Of a stretch of 47,019 bases of DNA, positions 33,335 through 41,717 are shown in pieces; position 1 is the first letter of the stretch; the number at the start of each line of letters is the position of its first letter. This DNA comes from JASLCR01 sp046462475 (GTDB lineage: Bacteria; Patescibacteriota; Saccharimonadia; Saccharimonadales; Saccharimonadaceae): positions 1 through 47,019 of the forward strand of contig JBKGVB010000014.1 of NCBI GenBank assembly GCA_046462475.1. The letters run 5' to 3'. The notes below the pieces were generated by a model, which was not told the DNA's origin, did not search any database, and was given only the letters and a program-made list of their open reading frames with translations. The translations under genes were made by a program, and so were the position numbers.

Positions 33335-34744
33335 TTACTCAGTTGCCTGAACACAAGTCGAGGTGCCACTGGCATCTTTTGATAGTTCCCAGCCTTCATC
33401 ACATGCCTCTACCTTAGTAGCTGGCTTCGTCTCCGTCGATGGCACCTGGCACTTATCGCCACTGTCTGTCATATTGTAGCCTTTCGGACAGGCTTTCTTA
33501 GGAATCGCTTTCGCTGTCTTTAGCGTGCCGCCGACAGTGCGCGTACACTTCGACCCCGCCTGTGTTGCATACCCCGTTGGGCATACATAGTATCCATAAG
33601 CTTTCTTTGTCGTCGTGCTAGTACAAGTACTTCCCGAGAGTTTATAACCAGATGAACATGTCTTGCTAGCAGATGCCGAGATAGTCGTGACGACTGCTTT
33701 TTTACAAAGCGTACCTGTTCCGGTACCAGATTTCGTAAATCCGCTTGGACACGTAAGTGTTGGAGCGATAGTACTCGTACATGTCGTACTGCTCAAAGTA
33801 TAGCCAGAAGGGCAGCTGTATGTCACTTTACTGCTGGTACTGATCGTACGGGTACATTTCGTACTACTTACCTTTTTGTATCCCGACGGACATGTTCCAT
33901 TGGTTGGCTTGACACTTCGAGTACAGGTCTTCTTGTCGGTCGACATAGTATAACCGCTCGGGCAGCTGTATGTTGTCTTCTTTGTTGCAGCTATTTTACG
34001 GATACATTTCGCGGTCACACTTGTGCCAGATACCGTGTAACCAGTTGGACAGCTCGCTACAGCAGGCGTGTACTGAGTGGAGCTTTTCTGACATTTTGTT
34101 CCAGAAACCGTATAACCGCTCGGGCATTTATATGTTGTGGAGGCTGCTTTGCTTACGGTGCGGCTACAGTTGCTACCCGAACGGCTATATCCTGATGGGC
34201 AGTAGTAGCTGACAGTTGCCGCAACCGTCTGGGTCTTATAGTCGCCAGATGCCTGCTGGCAGGTCGTCTTAGCACCAGAGTTGTATTTTGTATAACCGCT
34301 CGGGCAGCTGTATGTTGTCTCAAGGTCGACCGTATCGGCATCTTTCACACACACCGTTTCATCATCGGGTGACTGAGTATAACCATCGCTGCACTCCCAT
34401 GCTACTGTAGGCTGCTTTGTCGATGATGCGTCAGAAGCAGCATCACTCGACTGCTGAGCAACAGGCGCATTCTTGTGGCCGCCAAACGCCGTAAAGGCAG
34501 CCACTCCACCGCCTATTAACAAACCGAGTACCAGCAGTACGGCGCCGACACGCATACCGTACCACATAAAAAGTCTACTCTTATATGTAGGATCTTCCCC
34601 GCCAATCTGCGGAGCAATAAATGACTGCTGATCATACTCCGGCATCACACCGGGTGCCGACTGATCGTGTGACAGCACAGGAGGATCGCCTGGAATCTCA
34701 GGCGGCGTATATGGATCTTGCGGTGTTGGAGTTTGTGGAGGCAT
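33335..34744 (-). CDS. Membrane protein with 13 two-cysteine CPSGY modules
   Basis: 469 residues: a Pro-rich cytoplasmic N-terminus (1-60), one membrane helix (about 64-88), a Ser/Ala linker, then from residue 117 to the end 13 modules of the form C-x-x-G-[YFW]-x(6-12)-C, for example CPSGYTVSGTKC. Every module has exactly two cysteines, which suggests one disulfide each. The modules are joined by basic Thr/Ser/Lys spacers. They are shorter than EGF domains (which need six cysteines) and I know no named family. The type II orientation puts the repeats outside the cell. An adhesin or stalk role is inference. Confidence 0.88.
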   Translation of the reverse strand: MPPQTPTPQDPYTPPEIPGDPPVLSHDQSAPGVMPEYDQQSFIAPQIGGEDPTYKSRLFMWYGMRVGAVLLVLGLLIGGGVAAFTAFGGHKNAPVAQQSSDAASDASSTKQPTVAWECSDGYTQSPDDETVCVKDADTVDLETTYSCPSGYTKYNSGAKTTCQQASGDYKTQTVAATVSYYCPSGYSRSGSNCSRTVSKAASTTYKCPSGYTVSGTKCQKSSTQYTPAVASCPTGYTVSGTSVTAKCIRKIAATKKTTYSCPSGYTMSTDKKTCTRSVKPTNGTCPSGYKKVSSTKCTRTISTSSKVTYSCPSGYTLSSTTCTSTIAPTLTCPSGFTKSGTGTGTLCKKAVVTTISASASKTCSSGYKLSGSTCTSTTTKKAYGYYVCPTGYATQAGSKCTRTVGGTLKTAKAIPKKACPKGYNMTDSGDKCQVPSTETKPATKVEACDEGWELSKDASGTSTCVQATE

Positions 34745-34829
34745 GTTTTTGTTGGTCAGTTTTATTCTATGTTATTGTAGCAAAAATAGCTTATTCTGTC
34801 AAGGTGTTAGCCAGAGGTAACGCATACAC

Positions 34830-34858
34830 TTTACTTTTTAGAGTTTTTTCGCTATAAT
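34830..34858 (+). promoter_or_regulatory. Promoter of rpsT
   Basis: TTTACT (34830-34835), 17-nt spacer, TATAAT (34853-34858); leader about 44 nt with a purine-rich AAAGGA 12 nt before the ATG. Confidence 0.7.
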
Positions 34859-34908
34859 TTACCCTTGATTGCAATAGAAATTTTAAGAGGTAAAGGATAG
34901 CCCACTTT

Positions 34909-35292
34909 ATGCCAATCATCAAATCCGCTATCAAGCGTGTCAAACAAGCAAACGTCGCTCGTGAGCGCAACGTTGCAACTAAGCGTGCTATTAAAGCAGC
35001 TGTGAAAGCTTTTGAAGCGAAGCCATCACACGAAACACTTTCAAAAGCTCACTCGGAACTCGACAAGGCTTTGAAGAAAAACCTGATTCCAAAAAATACT
35101 GTTGCTCGCCGCAAGAGTGCTCTTGCCGCTAAAGCAAAGGCCGCAGGCGTAAAGATCGAAGCTGCAAAGAAAGCTAAGGCCGCTCCAGCTGCGAAAAAGA
35201 CAACTGCGAAGCCAGCTGCAAAGAAAGCAACACCAGCTAAGAAACCTGCTGCGAAAAAAGCTCCAGCTAAAAAGCCAGCTGCGAAAAAATAG
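34909..35292 (+). CDS. rpsT: 30S ribosomal protein bS20 with histone-H1-like tail
   Basis: 127 residues. The first 80 are an ordinary S20 (SAIKRVKQANVARERN, KAHSELDKALKKNLIPKNTVARRKS), which binds 16S rRNA. Residues 81-127 form a tail made almost only of Lys, Ala and Pro in KKPAAKKAPA-like repeats, which the usual 85-90-residue S20 lacks. Similar tails in histone H1 and bacterial HU/H1-like proteins bind nucleic acids without fixed structure. A terminator hairpin lies 36 nt past the stop, inside the convergent holA gene. Confidence 0.95.
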   Translation: MPIIKSAIKRVKQANVARERNVATKRAIKAAVKAFEAKPSHETLSKAHSELDKALKKNLIPKNTVARRKSALAAKAKAAGVKIEAAKKAKAAPAAKKTTAKPAAKKATPAKKPAAKKAPAKKPAAKK

Positions 35293-35294
35293 TT

Positions 35295-36203
35295 CTACAA
35301 CCGAGCTATCTTAAGTAGCATCGTCTCGACCAGTACCCACGGATCTGTACTGGTCGATTTTATTTGCATGTCCGTTGCGGCGGCAAGTGCCAACAGTTCT
35401 TTTGCACGTGTCACACCGAGCCGCTTAGCATACGGCGACAGGCGCGCGAGCACAAATGGAGCAGCGCCAATATCCTTCGCCACCTCGCCGGACTGCTTAT
35501 CACTACACGCTAGAGCTGTAAGCTGCATAATTTGCGAACTCAGCAAACCAAACGTCTGATATGGATCATTCGTAAGCTGTAATGTCTCGACCATTTCCCT
35601 CACCTGTTTTTCATCGGCGCGTAGAGCCGTCTCGAGCAATTGAAAGACGTTTTCTTCTGGGTGCGTATCGACGACCTCATCCAGGGACTCAGACGTCACT
35701 TCATCGATGAGTGCTAATTTTTCTAATGCTCGATATATTCGCCATGGATCAACACCAGTTTTCTCGATGAGCTGACCCGCAAGTTTTTGCGTCAGTCTCA
35801 CCCCATGCCGCTTTGCTTCTACGAGCGCCCATTCGATTACTTTTACCCGATCCTTCGGTGTCCAGAGTGGCAATTCTGTAACAGTCGCCTGCTTCATAAG
35901 AGCCTTGTATGTACGGCTACGTTTATCGGGTTTTGTTTCAACCAATACGACCGTCACCCCATCGCTCACACGATCAAGCCAATCGGGCAGCACATCCCAG
36001 ACTGGCTTATTCTCTGAGAGCCGACGGAGGATGATCATACGCGCCGCATCAAACAATGTCTGACCCATAAACAGATCTGCTAAGTCGCGCGGTTGCAACG
36101 CCTCCGTATCAGGCTTTTCCACTGCACCCTCAAAAGAAGTTACTATGCGCTTTAATTCGCGCTCAGCCTCAAATGTATTTTCACCAACCAAAAAATATAT
36201 CAC
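35295..36203 (-). CDS. holA: DNA polymerase III delta subunit
   Basis: 302 residues from the GTG at 36203 (VIYFLVGENTFEAERELK). A longer frame starting at 36296 overlaps mutM and would add a poor N-terminus. TAGAAT lies 7 nt before the GTG. HolA opens the sliding clamp within the clamp loader. The N-terminal P-loop-like fold is degenerate as usual (GENTFEAER), and the helical collar domain is C-terminal (DPYQTFGLLSSQIMQLTALA). It is on the same strand as mutM but has its own start signal within 13 nt of the mutM stop. Confidence 0.9.
   Translation of the reverse strand: MIYFLVGENTFEAERELKRIVTSFEGAVEKPDTEALQPRDLADLFMGQTLFDAARMIILRRLSENKPVWDVLPDWLDRVSDGVTVVLVETKPDKRSRTYKALMKQATVTELPLWTPKDRVKVIEWALVEAKRHGVRLTQKLAGQLIEKTGVDPWRIYRALEKLALIDEVTSESLDEVVDTHPEENVFQLLETALRADEKQVREMVETLQLTNDPYQTFGLLSSQIMQLTALACSDKQSGEVAKDIGAAPFVLARLSPYAKRLGVTRAKELLALAAATDMQIKSTSTDPWVLVETMLLKIARL
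35328..35366 (+). terminator. rpsT terminator inside the holA coding end
   Basis: GACCAGTAC (35328-35336) pairs perfectly with 35347-35355 around a 10-nt loop, followed by GATTTTATTT. It lies within the last codons of the convergent holA gene. Confidence 0.75.
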
Positions 36204-36208
36204 TGTCT

Positions 36209-37081
36209 CTATTCTACCTGACACACCGGACAAATGTGCGTCCCACGACCAGCAACACGGATCTTTTCGATCAATACACCTGGATGACGCGGACATTCGA
36301 GTCCTTCCCGACGAAATACACGTGCAAAATCCATATAGCTTCCCCGCTTACCCTCTGCATTCACATAATTTTTATTAGTACTACCGCCCTTTTCAATCGC
36401 AAGGTTCATGACGTATTTTATCTCTTTTAAAAGTTCCGCAAGCTGCGCATCAGAGACATCTTTTACTCGAACAGCCGGGTGAATCTTCGCTCCCCATAAA
36501 CTCTCATCGGCATAGATATTTCCAACACCAGCGAGCACGGTCTGATCGAGAATCGCTGCCTTGATCGTCGTGCCATTACGCCGACGAATGCGCGAAATAA
36601 AATCCGTCGCTGTAAATGCATCTTCAAGCGGCTCCGGACCAACCTTTTTCATAAAATCGATATTCACGACCTCGGTAGTTGGATAGAGTTTTATCCAGCC
36701 AAATTTACGCTGGTCGTTAAAAAACAGTTTCGATTCATCCGTAAATTCGATCATTACACGCGTGCTTCGATCGGGTAGTTCACCGATCAAACTATCGGTT
36801 GGGTGACCTGCCCCGAAATCTTCTTCACCACGAAATACAAGCTGCCCTGTCATTTTCAAATGAATCACGAGCGTATATTTCGATGAGAGCTCGACGAGCA
36901 ACACCTTTGCACGTCGTCGCACTTGTGTCACCTTTGCACCGATGAGAAATTGCGACACGTCACTCTGGGCATTTGGAAAACTTTTCGGTGAATCAAATAC
37001 TTTTTCACTCCGTACCGTACGCCCGATAATTAACCGCGCCAGTCCCCGCCGTACAGTCTCGACTTCAGGCAGTTCAGGCAT
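36209..37081 (-). CDS. mutM: Formamidopyrimidine-DNA glycosylase
   Basis: A 290-residue bifunctional glycosylase/lyase that removes 8-oxoguanine. The start PELPEVETVRRGL supplies the catalytic Pro2 and Glu3; HLKMTGQL holds the conserved Lys. The helix-two-turn-helix AGVGNIYADESLWGAKIHP is present, and the C-terminal zinc finger reads CPRH...CPVCQ, with one His replacing the usual second Cys. It overlaps the HAD gene by 8 nt, so the two are translationally coupled. Confidence 0.97.
   Translation of the reverse strand: MPELPEVETVRRGLARLIIGRTVRSEKVFDSPKSFPNAQSDVSQFLIGAKVTQVRRRAKVLLVELSSKYTLVIHLKMTGQLVFRGEEDFGAGHPTDSLIGELPDRSTRVMIEFTDESKLFFNDQRKFGWIKLYPTTEVVNIDFMKKVGPEPLEDAFTATDFISRIRRRNGTTIKAAILDQTVLAGVGNIYADESLWGAKIHPAVRVKDVSDAQLAELLKEIKYVMNLAIEKGGSTNKNYVNAEGKRGSYMDFARVFRREGLECPRHPGVLIEKIRVAGRGTHICPVCQVE
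36211..36216 (-). promoter_or_regulatory. -10 box, leaderless GTG start of holA
   Basis: TAGAAT on the minus strand, 7 nt before the GTG at 36203; it overlaps the stop region of mutM. Confidence 0.5.
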
Positions 37082-37655
37082 TCGATGCGTCGATTACAGT
37101 TGGTAGATCTACGCGCAGCTGGTCGTTACTTCGAAACCAGACTGTATGCATGCCCACTTCTTTTGCACCTGCCGTAAATAGCTCACGATCGTCTACGAAC
37201 ACACACTCCTCAGGCAGTACTTCAAGCTTCGCTGCAATTGTCTCGTACATCGCCGGATGGGGCTTCACGACACCAAGCTCAAACGAAAAGGTCTTTGCGT
37301 CAAACAGCGCATTTTGTTCAGGCGCGAAAAGTTCCGATGTATAATCCGCTGCGACGTTACTCAGCAATCCGATTTTGTAGTGCGGCTTCAATTCATGAGC
37401 AATGTAATCAAATAGTTCGCTGTTTGGCGCATGCGTATCGATGACACGGCGCACTTCATCTATACTCACCTGGGTGAGATTTGCCAGCGCTTCTTCGAAT
37501 TGGTCTTGGCTTATGAGTCTGGCATCGGCACGCCTATTAAGCTCTATAGCCTGCCGCTGCATGTCATCATCACGAGAAAGGTACTGCTCCTTAAACGCGA
37601 GCCATCCATCATTTGTCAGTACCCCAAAACAATCAAAAATAATTGCACGTATCAT
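37074..37655 (-). CDS. HAD-superfamily hydrolase (subfamily IA)
   Basis: A 193-residue phosphatase-fold protein. Motif I is IFDCFGVLTND with nucleophile Asp8; the usual second Asp is Phe10, as in several haloacid dehalogenase and epoxide-hydrolase-like members. GLLSN (motif II), GVVKPHPAMYE (Lys motif III) and CVFVDDRE (motif IV) follow, and a helical cap lies between motifs I and II. The substrate is unknown. TACAAT sits 6 nt before the ATG. mutM is coupled downstream, so a DNA-damage clean-up role is possible but speculative. Confidence 0.88.
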   Translation of the reverse strand: MIRAIIFDCFGVLTNDGWLAFKEQYLSRDDDMQRQAIELNRRADARLISQDQFEEALANLTQVSIDEVRRVIDTHAPNSELFDYIAHELKPHYKIGLLSNVAADYTSELFAPEQNALFDAKTFSFELGVVKPHPAMYETIAAKLEVLPEECVFVDDRELFTAGAKEVGMHTVWFRSNDQLRVDLPTVIDASNA

Positions 37656-37661
37656 ACGAAT

Positions 37662-37667
37662 ATTGTA
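37662..37667 (-). promoter_or_regulatory. -10 box, leaderless start of the HAD-mutM operon
   Basis: TACAAT on the minus strand, 6 nt before the ATG at 37655; no ribosome-binding site. Confidence 0.5.
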
Positions 37668-37680
37668 CTACGAAACACTT

Positions 37681-38313
37681 CTAGAAATGGAGCTGCTCTA
37701 TATTGACCGAAGAAGTATTGAACGGAATGAGATCATTTGAGCCAGGTACTTGCGCCAAAAAGAGATTGTTGAGCTGTGAAACATTCGCATCAAGCGTTCC
37801 CTTTGAACCGCCACATGTCGACGTCCATAGATGCTTCACTGATTTTTTATCCACCAACACCGCATATTCATATACGTAGCCAGTTGCACAAATACCACGC
37901 AAGTCATTCTTCGCATCATCTGACGGCATCGTGCCTTTCATCATATTGGCTTTGTCGAGCGCATACACAAATTGTTCATAGGCCTGCTCGTTGTTATCGA
38001 GGTTTTTCGACTTCTTTACATCATCGAGATAACCACTATATACATTCATCGTTCGCTGGCTTGGCGAGATCGTAATATTGTATGAATAAAAGTTTTCTTG
38101 TGCCACAATCGGACCACGCACCGTGAGACTCGCACTATGATTCTCGCTCGTATCAAGCAGTGCTGTACGCCCCGCATCTTGCTGATCCGTCTCGTCGGTC
38201 TTCTGCGCACCGCCAAAGATCGCTCGACCAATCGATACAATCGCCACAATGACAACTACGACGACGACAAATGAGATAAAAAGTGGAAAAAATCTAGAGT
38301 TACTTCTTTGCAT
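37681..38313 (-). CDS. Membrane-anchored protein of unknown function
   Basis: A 210-residue protein with an N-terminal anchor (about 10-32, VVVVVVIVAIV) and an extracellular domain with two cysteines about 26 residues apart (GICATGY and STCGG), probably disulfide-linked. The C-terminal part holds alternating strands and a helix (DVKKSKNLDNNEQAYEQFVYALDKA). No family recognised. TACAGT lies 6 nt before the ATG. It stands between the PD-(D/E)XK-like gene and the HAD gene on the same strand. Confidence 0.8.
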   Translation of the reverse strand: MQRSNSRFFPLFISFVVVVVVIVAIVSIGRAIFGGAQKTDETDQQDAGRTALLDTSENHSASLTVRGPIVAQENFYSYNITISPSQRTMNVYSGYLDDVKKSKNLDNNEQAYEQFVYALDKANMMKGTMPSDDAKNDLRGICATGYVYEYAVLVDKKSVKHLWTSTCGGSKGTLDANVSQLNNLFLAQVPGSNDLIPFNTSSVNIEQLHF

Positions 38314-38319
38314 GAGGTA

Positions 38320-38325
38320 ACTGTA
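38320..38325 (-). promoter_or_regulatory. -10 box, leaderless start of the 38313 gene
   Basis: TACAGT on the minus strand, 6 nt before the ATG at 38313; a weaker hexamer but in the exact spacing seen elsewhere. Confidence 0.4.
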
Positions 38326-39141
38326 TCATCTTTGACCACTTACGGCAACGATGTGTCGGAGCAGTGTACCGAGTTGTTTCGTGTTCTGAAATTGAAAATT
38401 AACAATATCACCCACATCTTCTGGTCGAACACAGAGAATTGTCACTGGCACATTTTCTTTATCCCGATGATTAACTACGGTAATAAAATCGTCTATGTCA
38501 GCTTGTAAAAGCTGCTCGTCAGTAATACGCTTTTCTTTCACGAGATCTTCCAGTCGATAGCGAAATGCGCTCGGCGTTTTTACATCAATATTGATGTGTT
38601 TTCCAGAAACCGGATCGCGAATCACCATATCGATACCAAATGCATCTTCTGTGCGCGACGTCATCTCTACGTCAAATCCCTCGCGCCTTGCACCGAGATA
38701 TACGGCAATCTCTCGCGCCAGTCCACGAACAATCGCATCGTACTGATCGCGAAGAAACATGGGAGTTTTTTGCGCTACGCAAAAGTTCGTCATAATGCGC
38801 CATATGCGGTCACTAAAGCTTGCCAGCGCTTCCTGAGGCTCGGCCAGGACAGTCGATACAAACGTATCGTTGAAATCGATTAATTCATACAACCGTTTCT
38901 CGCGATCATGGTATCCATGTGGATGTGCGTCCATCTGTGCCTGTGCGAGTGCCGCACGAGGAGCTTGAAGGACAAGTAGTTTTTCCAGTAATGCCGCTCG
39001 ACCATGGTCTGGCGTGTGCTCAAGCTGTTGCTTCAACTTTTCAATCGTAGGATTGAGGTGCTCTACCCCACTTGGCTGCCATACCGAGGGATATTTCTTG
39101 CGCCGCCATTTCGGCCGCCAATGATGCCAGCGACGACTCAC
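38326..39141 (-). CDS. Protein with a possible PD-(D/E)XK nuclease core, coupled to polA
   Basis: 271 residues from the GTG at 39141, whose GTGA overlaps the polA stop TGA by 4 nt. A longer frame runs back into polA. The N-terminus is basic and Trp/Arg-rich (VSRRWHHWRPKWRRKK), suitable for nucleic-acid binding; then helices to about 170. GIDMVIRDPVSGKHINIDVKTPS (about 190-212) has Asp, a hydrophobic strand and DVK, the spacing of a PD-(D/E)XK active site. I recognise no named family. Coupling to polA suggests a DNA repair or replication role (inference). Confidence 0.7.
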   Translation of the reverse strand: MSRRWHHWRPKWRRKKYPSVWQPSGVEHLNPTIEKLKQQLEHTPDHGRAALLEKLLVLQAPRAALAQAQMDAHPHGYHDREKRLYELIDFNDTFVSTVLAEPQEALASFSDRIWRIMTNFCVAQKTPMFLRDQYDAIVRGLAREIAVYLGARREGFDVEMTSRTEDAFGIDMVIRDPVSGKHINIDVKTPSAFRYRLEDLVKEKRITDEQLLQADIDDFITVVNHRDKENVPVTILCVRPEDVGDIVNFQFQNTKQLGTLLRHIVAVSGQR

Positions 39142-41666
39142 ACCTCTCCCCAGTTTTTGCCAACACTCACATCCACTTTCAATTTGATTGGTAAGTCTGG
39201 TGCGATTGATTCCATCGTTTCCTTTAAGATAGTACTGATTTTGTCGGCGTTTTTCTCTGGACACTCGACCAAAATACTGTCGTGAATCTGCAGTACCTGG
39301 ACACCAAGACCGTCCATCTTTTCATCCACTGCAATCATGGCAAGCTTCATAAGATCGGCTTCGGTACCCTGGATTGGCATATTCACTGCCGCGCGCTTGC
39401 CTGCCTCGCGAACCATGAAATTCGATGAGTTTACATCTGGCGTCGGGCGACGACGGCCATGGAAGGTTTCCACGTAGCCTTCTGTTTTGGCCTTCTCAAG
39501 CGTTGCGTCGATATATGCACGAATCGGTTTTCGTAGTTCAAAGTATGCGTCGATAAATTTCTTTGCATCAATAAAGCTCATGCCGGTTGCCGCCGACAAG
39601 CCATGCGGACTCATACCATAAAGAATCCCAAAATTGATCACTTTAGCATCACGACGTTGGTTCTTGGTCACTTCTTCAAGCGGAATTCCATACACATCAC
39701 TTGCCGTCTTGGCGTGAATATCGAGATCGGAATTAAAATCTTTGATCAGTTCTTTATCATCGGCTAGCACTGCCGCAAGTCGTAACTCAAACTGCGAATA
39801 GTCCGCACTGACAAACACATTTCCATTTGCCGGTACAAATGCTTCGCGGATCTTTTTACCAATATCACTGCGTACCGGGATGTTCTGAAGATTTGGATTG
39901 ACGCTACTCAGCCGACCTGTCGGCGCAACGTCTTGATTGAATGTCGTGTGGAGTTTTGATGCTTCGTCGACTTGTTCGGGCAGTGTATCGACATAGGTAT
40001 TTTTTAACTTCGCGAGCTCACGAGTTTGCTCAATAAGTTCGATAATCGGGCTTTGTCCACGCAATTTGTCGAGTTCTTTTTGGCCGGTACTATAGCCGGT
40101 CTTCCCCTTTTTAATTCCGAGGGTTGGGAGCTGTAATTTCGTAAATAACACTTCAGACAGCTGGCTCGGACTTGCGATATTAAATTCATACCCGACCAGT
40201 GAATACATTTCTTGTTCGAGTTTGGCATGTTTCTCACCAAGCTCCTGGCTCATCTTCTTCAACAAAGCCGTATCAAGTGTGATCCCCTCATGCTCCATCT
40301 TGAACAAATGATAGATCAATGGAAAATCGAAGCGACGAGCAATATCTGCTACCTTTGGCTTTTCCTGAAATGCCTTCTGCTGCCAGCCGTAGATCTGCCA
40401 AGTTGCCGCAACTTCTTCTAGCGGGCTCACCAATTCACCACCGACTAATCCTGCGAGCGAACGGTCGCGCCGAAGCGGCTCAAGCAGAAATGCCGCCTGC
40501 CTGACATCATGTACATCATTGAATCGCACCTCAACGCCCAAACGCGCCAGGTCGTGATAGAGTTGTTTTACATCGTAGCTGATGATCGTACCAAATTCGA
40601 GTGCACGCCAGAAGCTCGCATCGACATCTACCGCCTTTTGATGCGTTACTTCGTTATTTTTTAGTGATAACCATACCTCATCACCGTCCAGCTGCAACAC
40701 AAACGGTCCGTTGATCTCTATAGTCTTAGGCCACGCAACTTCTTTTAGATTTACCTCGTCAGATTCGTGAAAATACAAGCTCGTATCAGCCGTCTCCTGC
40801 ATGTGCTTTGGCAAACGCCTGATTAACGAGTGGAACTCAAACTCCTTCAGGCGTGCAGCTACTGCTGGCAGATTCGTATTGTTAATGTCCGCCTCTTTCC
40901 AATCAAGCTCAATCGGCGCATCACACCAAATCTTCGCAAGTTCGCGGCTCATAAAAGCATTATCCTTGCCTTCTTCAAGCTTCGCTTTTTGCGCACCTTT
41001 CAAATCATCGAGATGCTCATAAATCCCATCCAATGTTCCATACTCCCCTAGGAGTGTCTGAGCGGCTTTTGGTCCGATACCACGAACGCCAGGAATATTA
41101 TCTGATGAATCACCTACGAGCGCCTTGTAGTCGACAAATTGCGCCAGCTTCACACCGTACTTTGCCTCGAATTCGGCTTCACTAAAACGCATCATATCGC
41201 TGCCCTTTTTATTGATATACACGCTCGTATGCGGCGAGAGCAGTTGCATCATGTCATAGTCGCCGCTAATAATACACGTCTCGATGTCCTTATTTGCTGC
41301 CTCTACCGAGATCGTACCGATAATATCATCAGCCTCATAGTCATCTATCTCAAGAACTGGCCAGCCAAAACTCTCGAGCAGTTCATGCAGAAGTGGAATT
41401 TGCGCAAAAAAATCTTCAGGTGGCCTGGTGCGGCCCGCTTTATATTCGGGAAAGATTTCTTTTCGCTTGCGAGTCGACGTTTTTGATTTGTCCCACGCCA
41501 CCGCTACATAGTCTGGCTCAAGTTTTTTAATCACCTCGATTGCAATAGAGGCAAATCCAAATACACCACCCGTTGGAGTACCGTCACTGAGGCTAAGCCC
41601 GGGCATCGCAAAATACCCACGGTAGAAGACGCTCATTCCGTCGATTAACACCAGACGTTTTGTCAT
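39138..41666 (-). CDS. polA: DNA polymerase I
   Basis: 842 residues from the ATG at 41666; TATACT is 6 nt upstream. The 5'-3' exonuclease domain is intact (LIDGMSVFYRGYF, YEADDIIG, ISGDYDMMQL, LVGDSSDNIPGVRGIGPKAA). The middle 3'-5' proofreading domain lacks recognisable metal residues. The polymerase domain has TGRLSSVNPNLQNIPVRS, motif A SADYSQFELR (Phe where Ile is usual), O-helix RRDAKVINFGILYGM and motif C QIHDSILVE. It fills gaps and removes RNA primers. The stop TGA overlaps the GTG of the next gene, and shows that TGA is a stop in this genome. Confidence 0.98.
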   Translation of the reverse strand: MTKRLVLIDGMSVFYRGYFAMPGLSLSDGTPTGGVFGFASIAIEVIKKLEPDYVAVAWDKSKTSTRKRKEIFPEYKAGRTRPPEDFFAQIPLLHELLESFGWPVLEIDDYEADDIIGTISVEAANKDIETCIISGDYDMMQLLSPHTSVYINKKGSDMMRFSEAEFEAKYGVKLAQFVDYKALVGDSSDNIPGVRGIGPKAAQTLLGEYGTLDGIYEHLDDLKGAQKAKLEEGKDNAFMSRELAKIWCDAPIELDWKEADINNTNLPAVAARLKEFEFHSLIRRLPKHMQETADTSLYFHESDEVNLKEVAWPKTIEINGPFVLQLDGDEVWLSLKNNEVTHQKAVDVDASFWRALEFGTIISYDVKQLYHDLARLGVEVRFNDVHDVRQAAFLLEPLRRDRSLAGLVGGELVSPLEEVAATWQIYGWQQKAFQEKPKVADIARRFDFPLIYHLFKMEHEGITLDTALLKKMSQELGEKHAKLEQEMYSLVGYEFNIASPSQLSEVLFTKLQLPTLGIKKGKTGYSTGQKELDKLRGQSPIIELIEQTRELAKLKNTYVDTLPEQVDEASKLHTTFNQDVAPTGRLSSVNPNLQNIPVRSDIGKKIREAFVPANGNVFVSADYSQFELRLAAVLADDKELIKDFNSDLDIHAKTASDVYGIPLEEVTKNQRRDAKVINFGILYGMSPHGLSAATGMSFIDAKKFIDAYFELRKPIRAYIDATLEKAKTEGYVETFHGRRRPTPDVNSSNFMVREAGKRAAVNMPIQGTEADLMKLAMIAVDEKMDGLGVQVLQIHDSILVECPEKNADKISTILKETMESIAPDLPIKLKVDVSVGKNWGEV

Positions 41667-41672
41667 GTCCCT

Positions 41673-41678
41673 AGTATA
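41673..41678 (-). promoter_or_regulatory. -10 box, leaderless start of polA
   Basis: TATACT on the minus strand, then AGGGAC (6 nt), then the ATG at 41666. Confidence 0.6.
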
Positions 41679-41717
41679 CCTCAAGTACGAACGAGGTATT
41701 TCTCCATTTTGCGGTGA

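Noticed and set aside
33335..34744. Cys-rich modules considered as EGF repeats
   Set aside because: Each module has two cysteines rather than six and lacks the EGF spacing.
36204..36296. Upstream extension of holA to an ATG at 36296
   Set aside because: It overlaps mutM, its N-terminus does not resemble HolA, and a -10 box sits 7 nt before the GTG at 36203.
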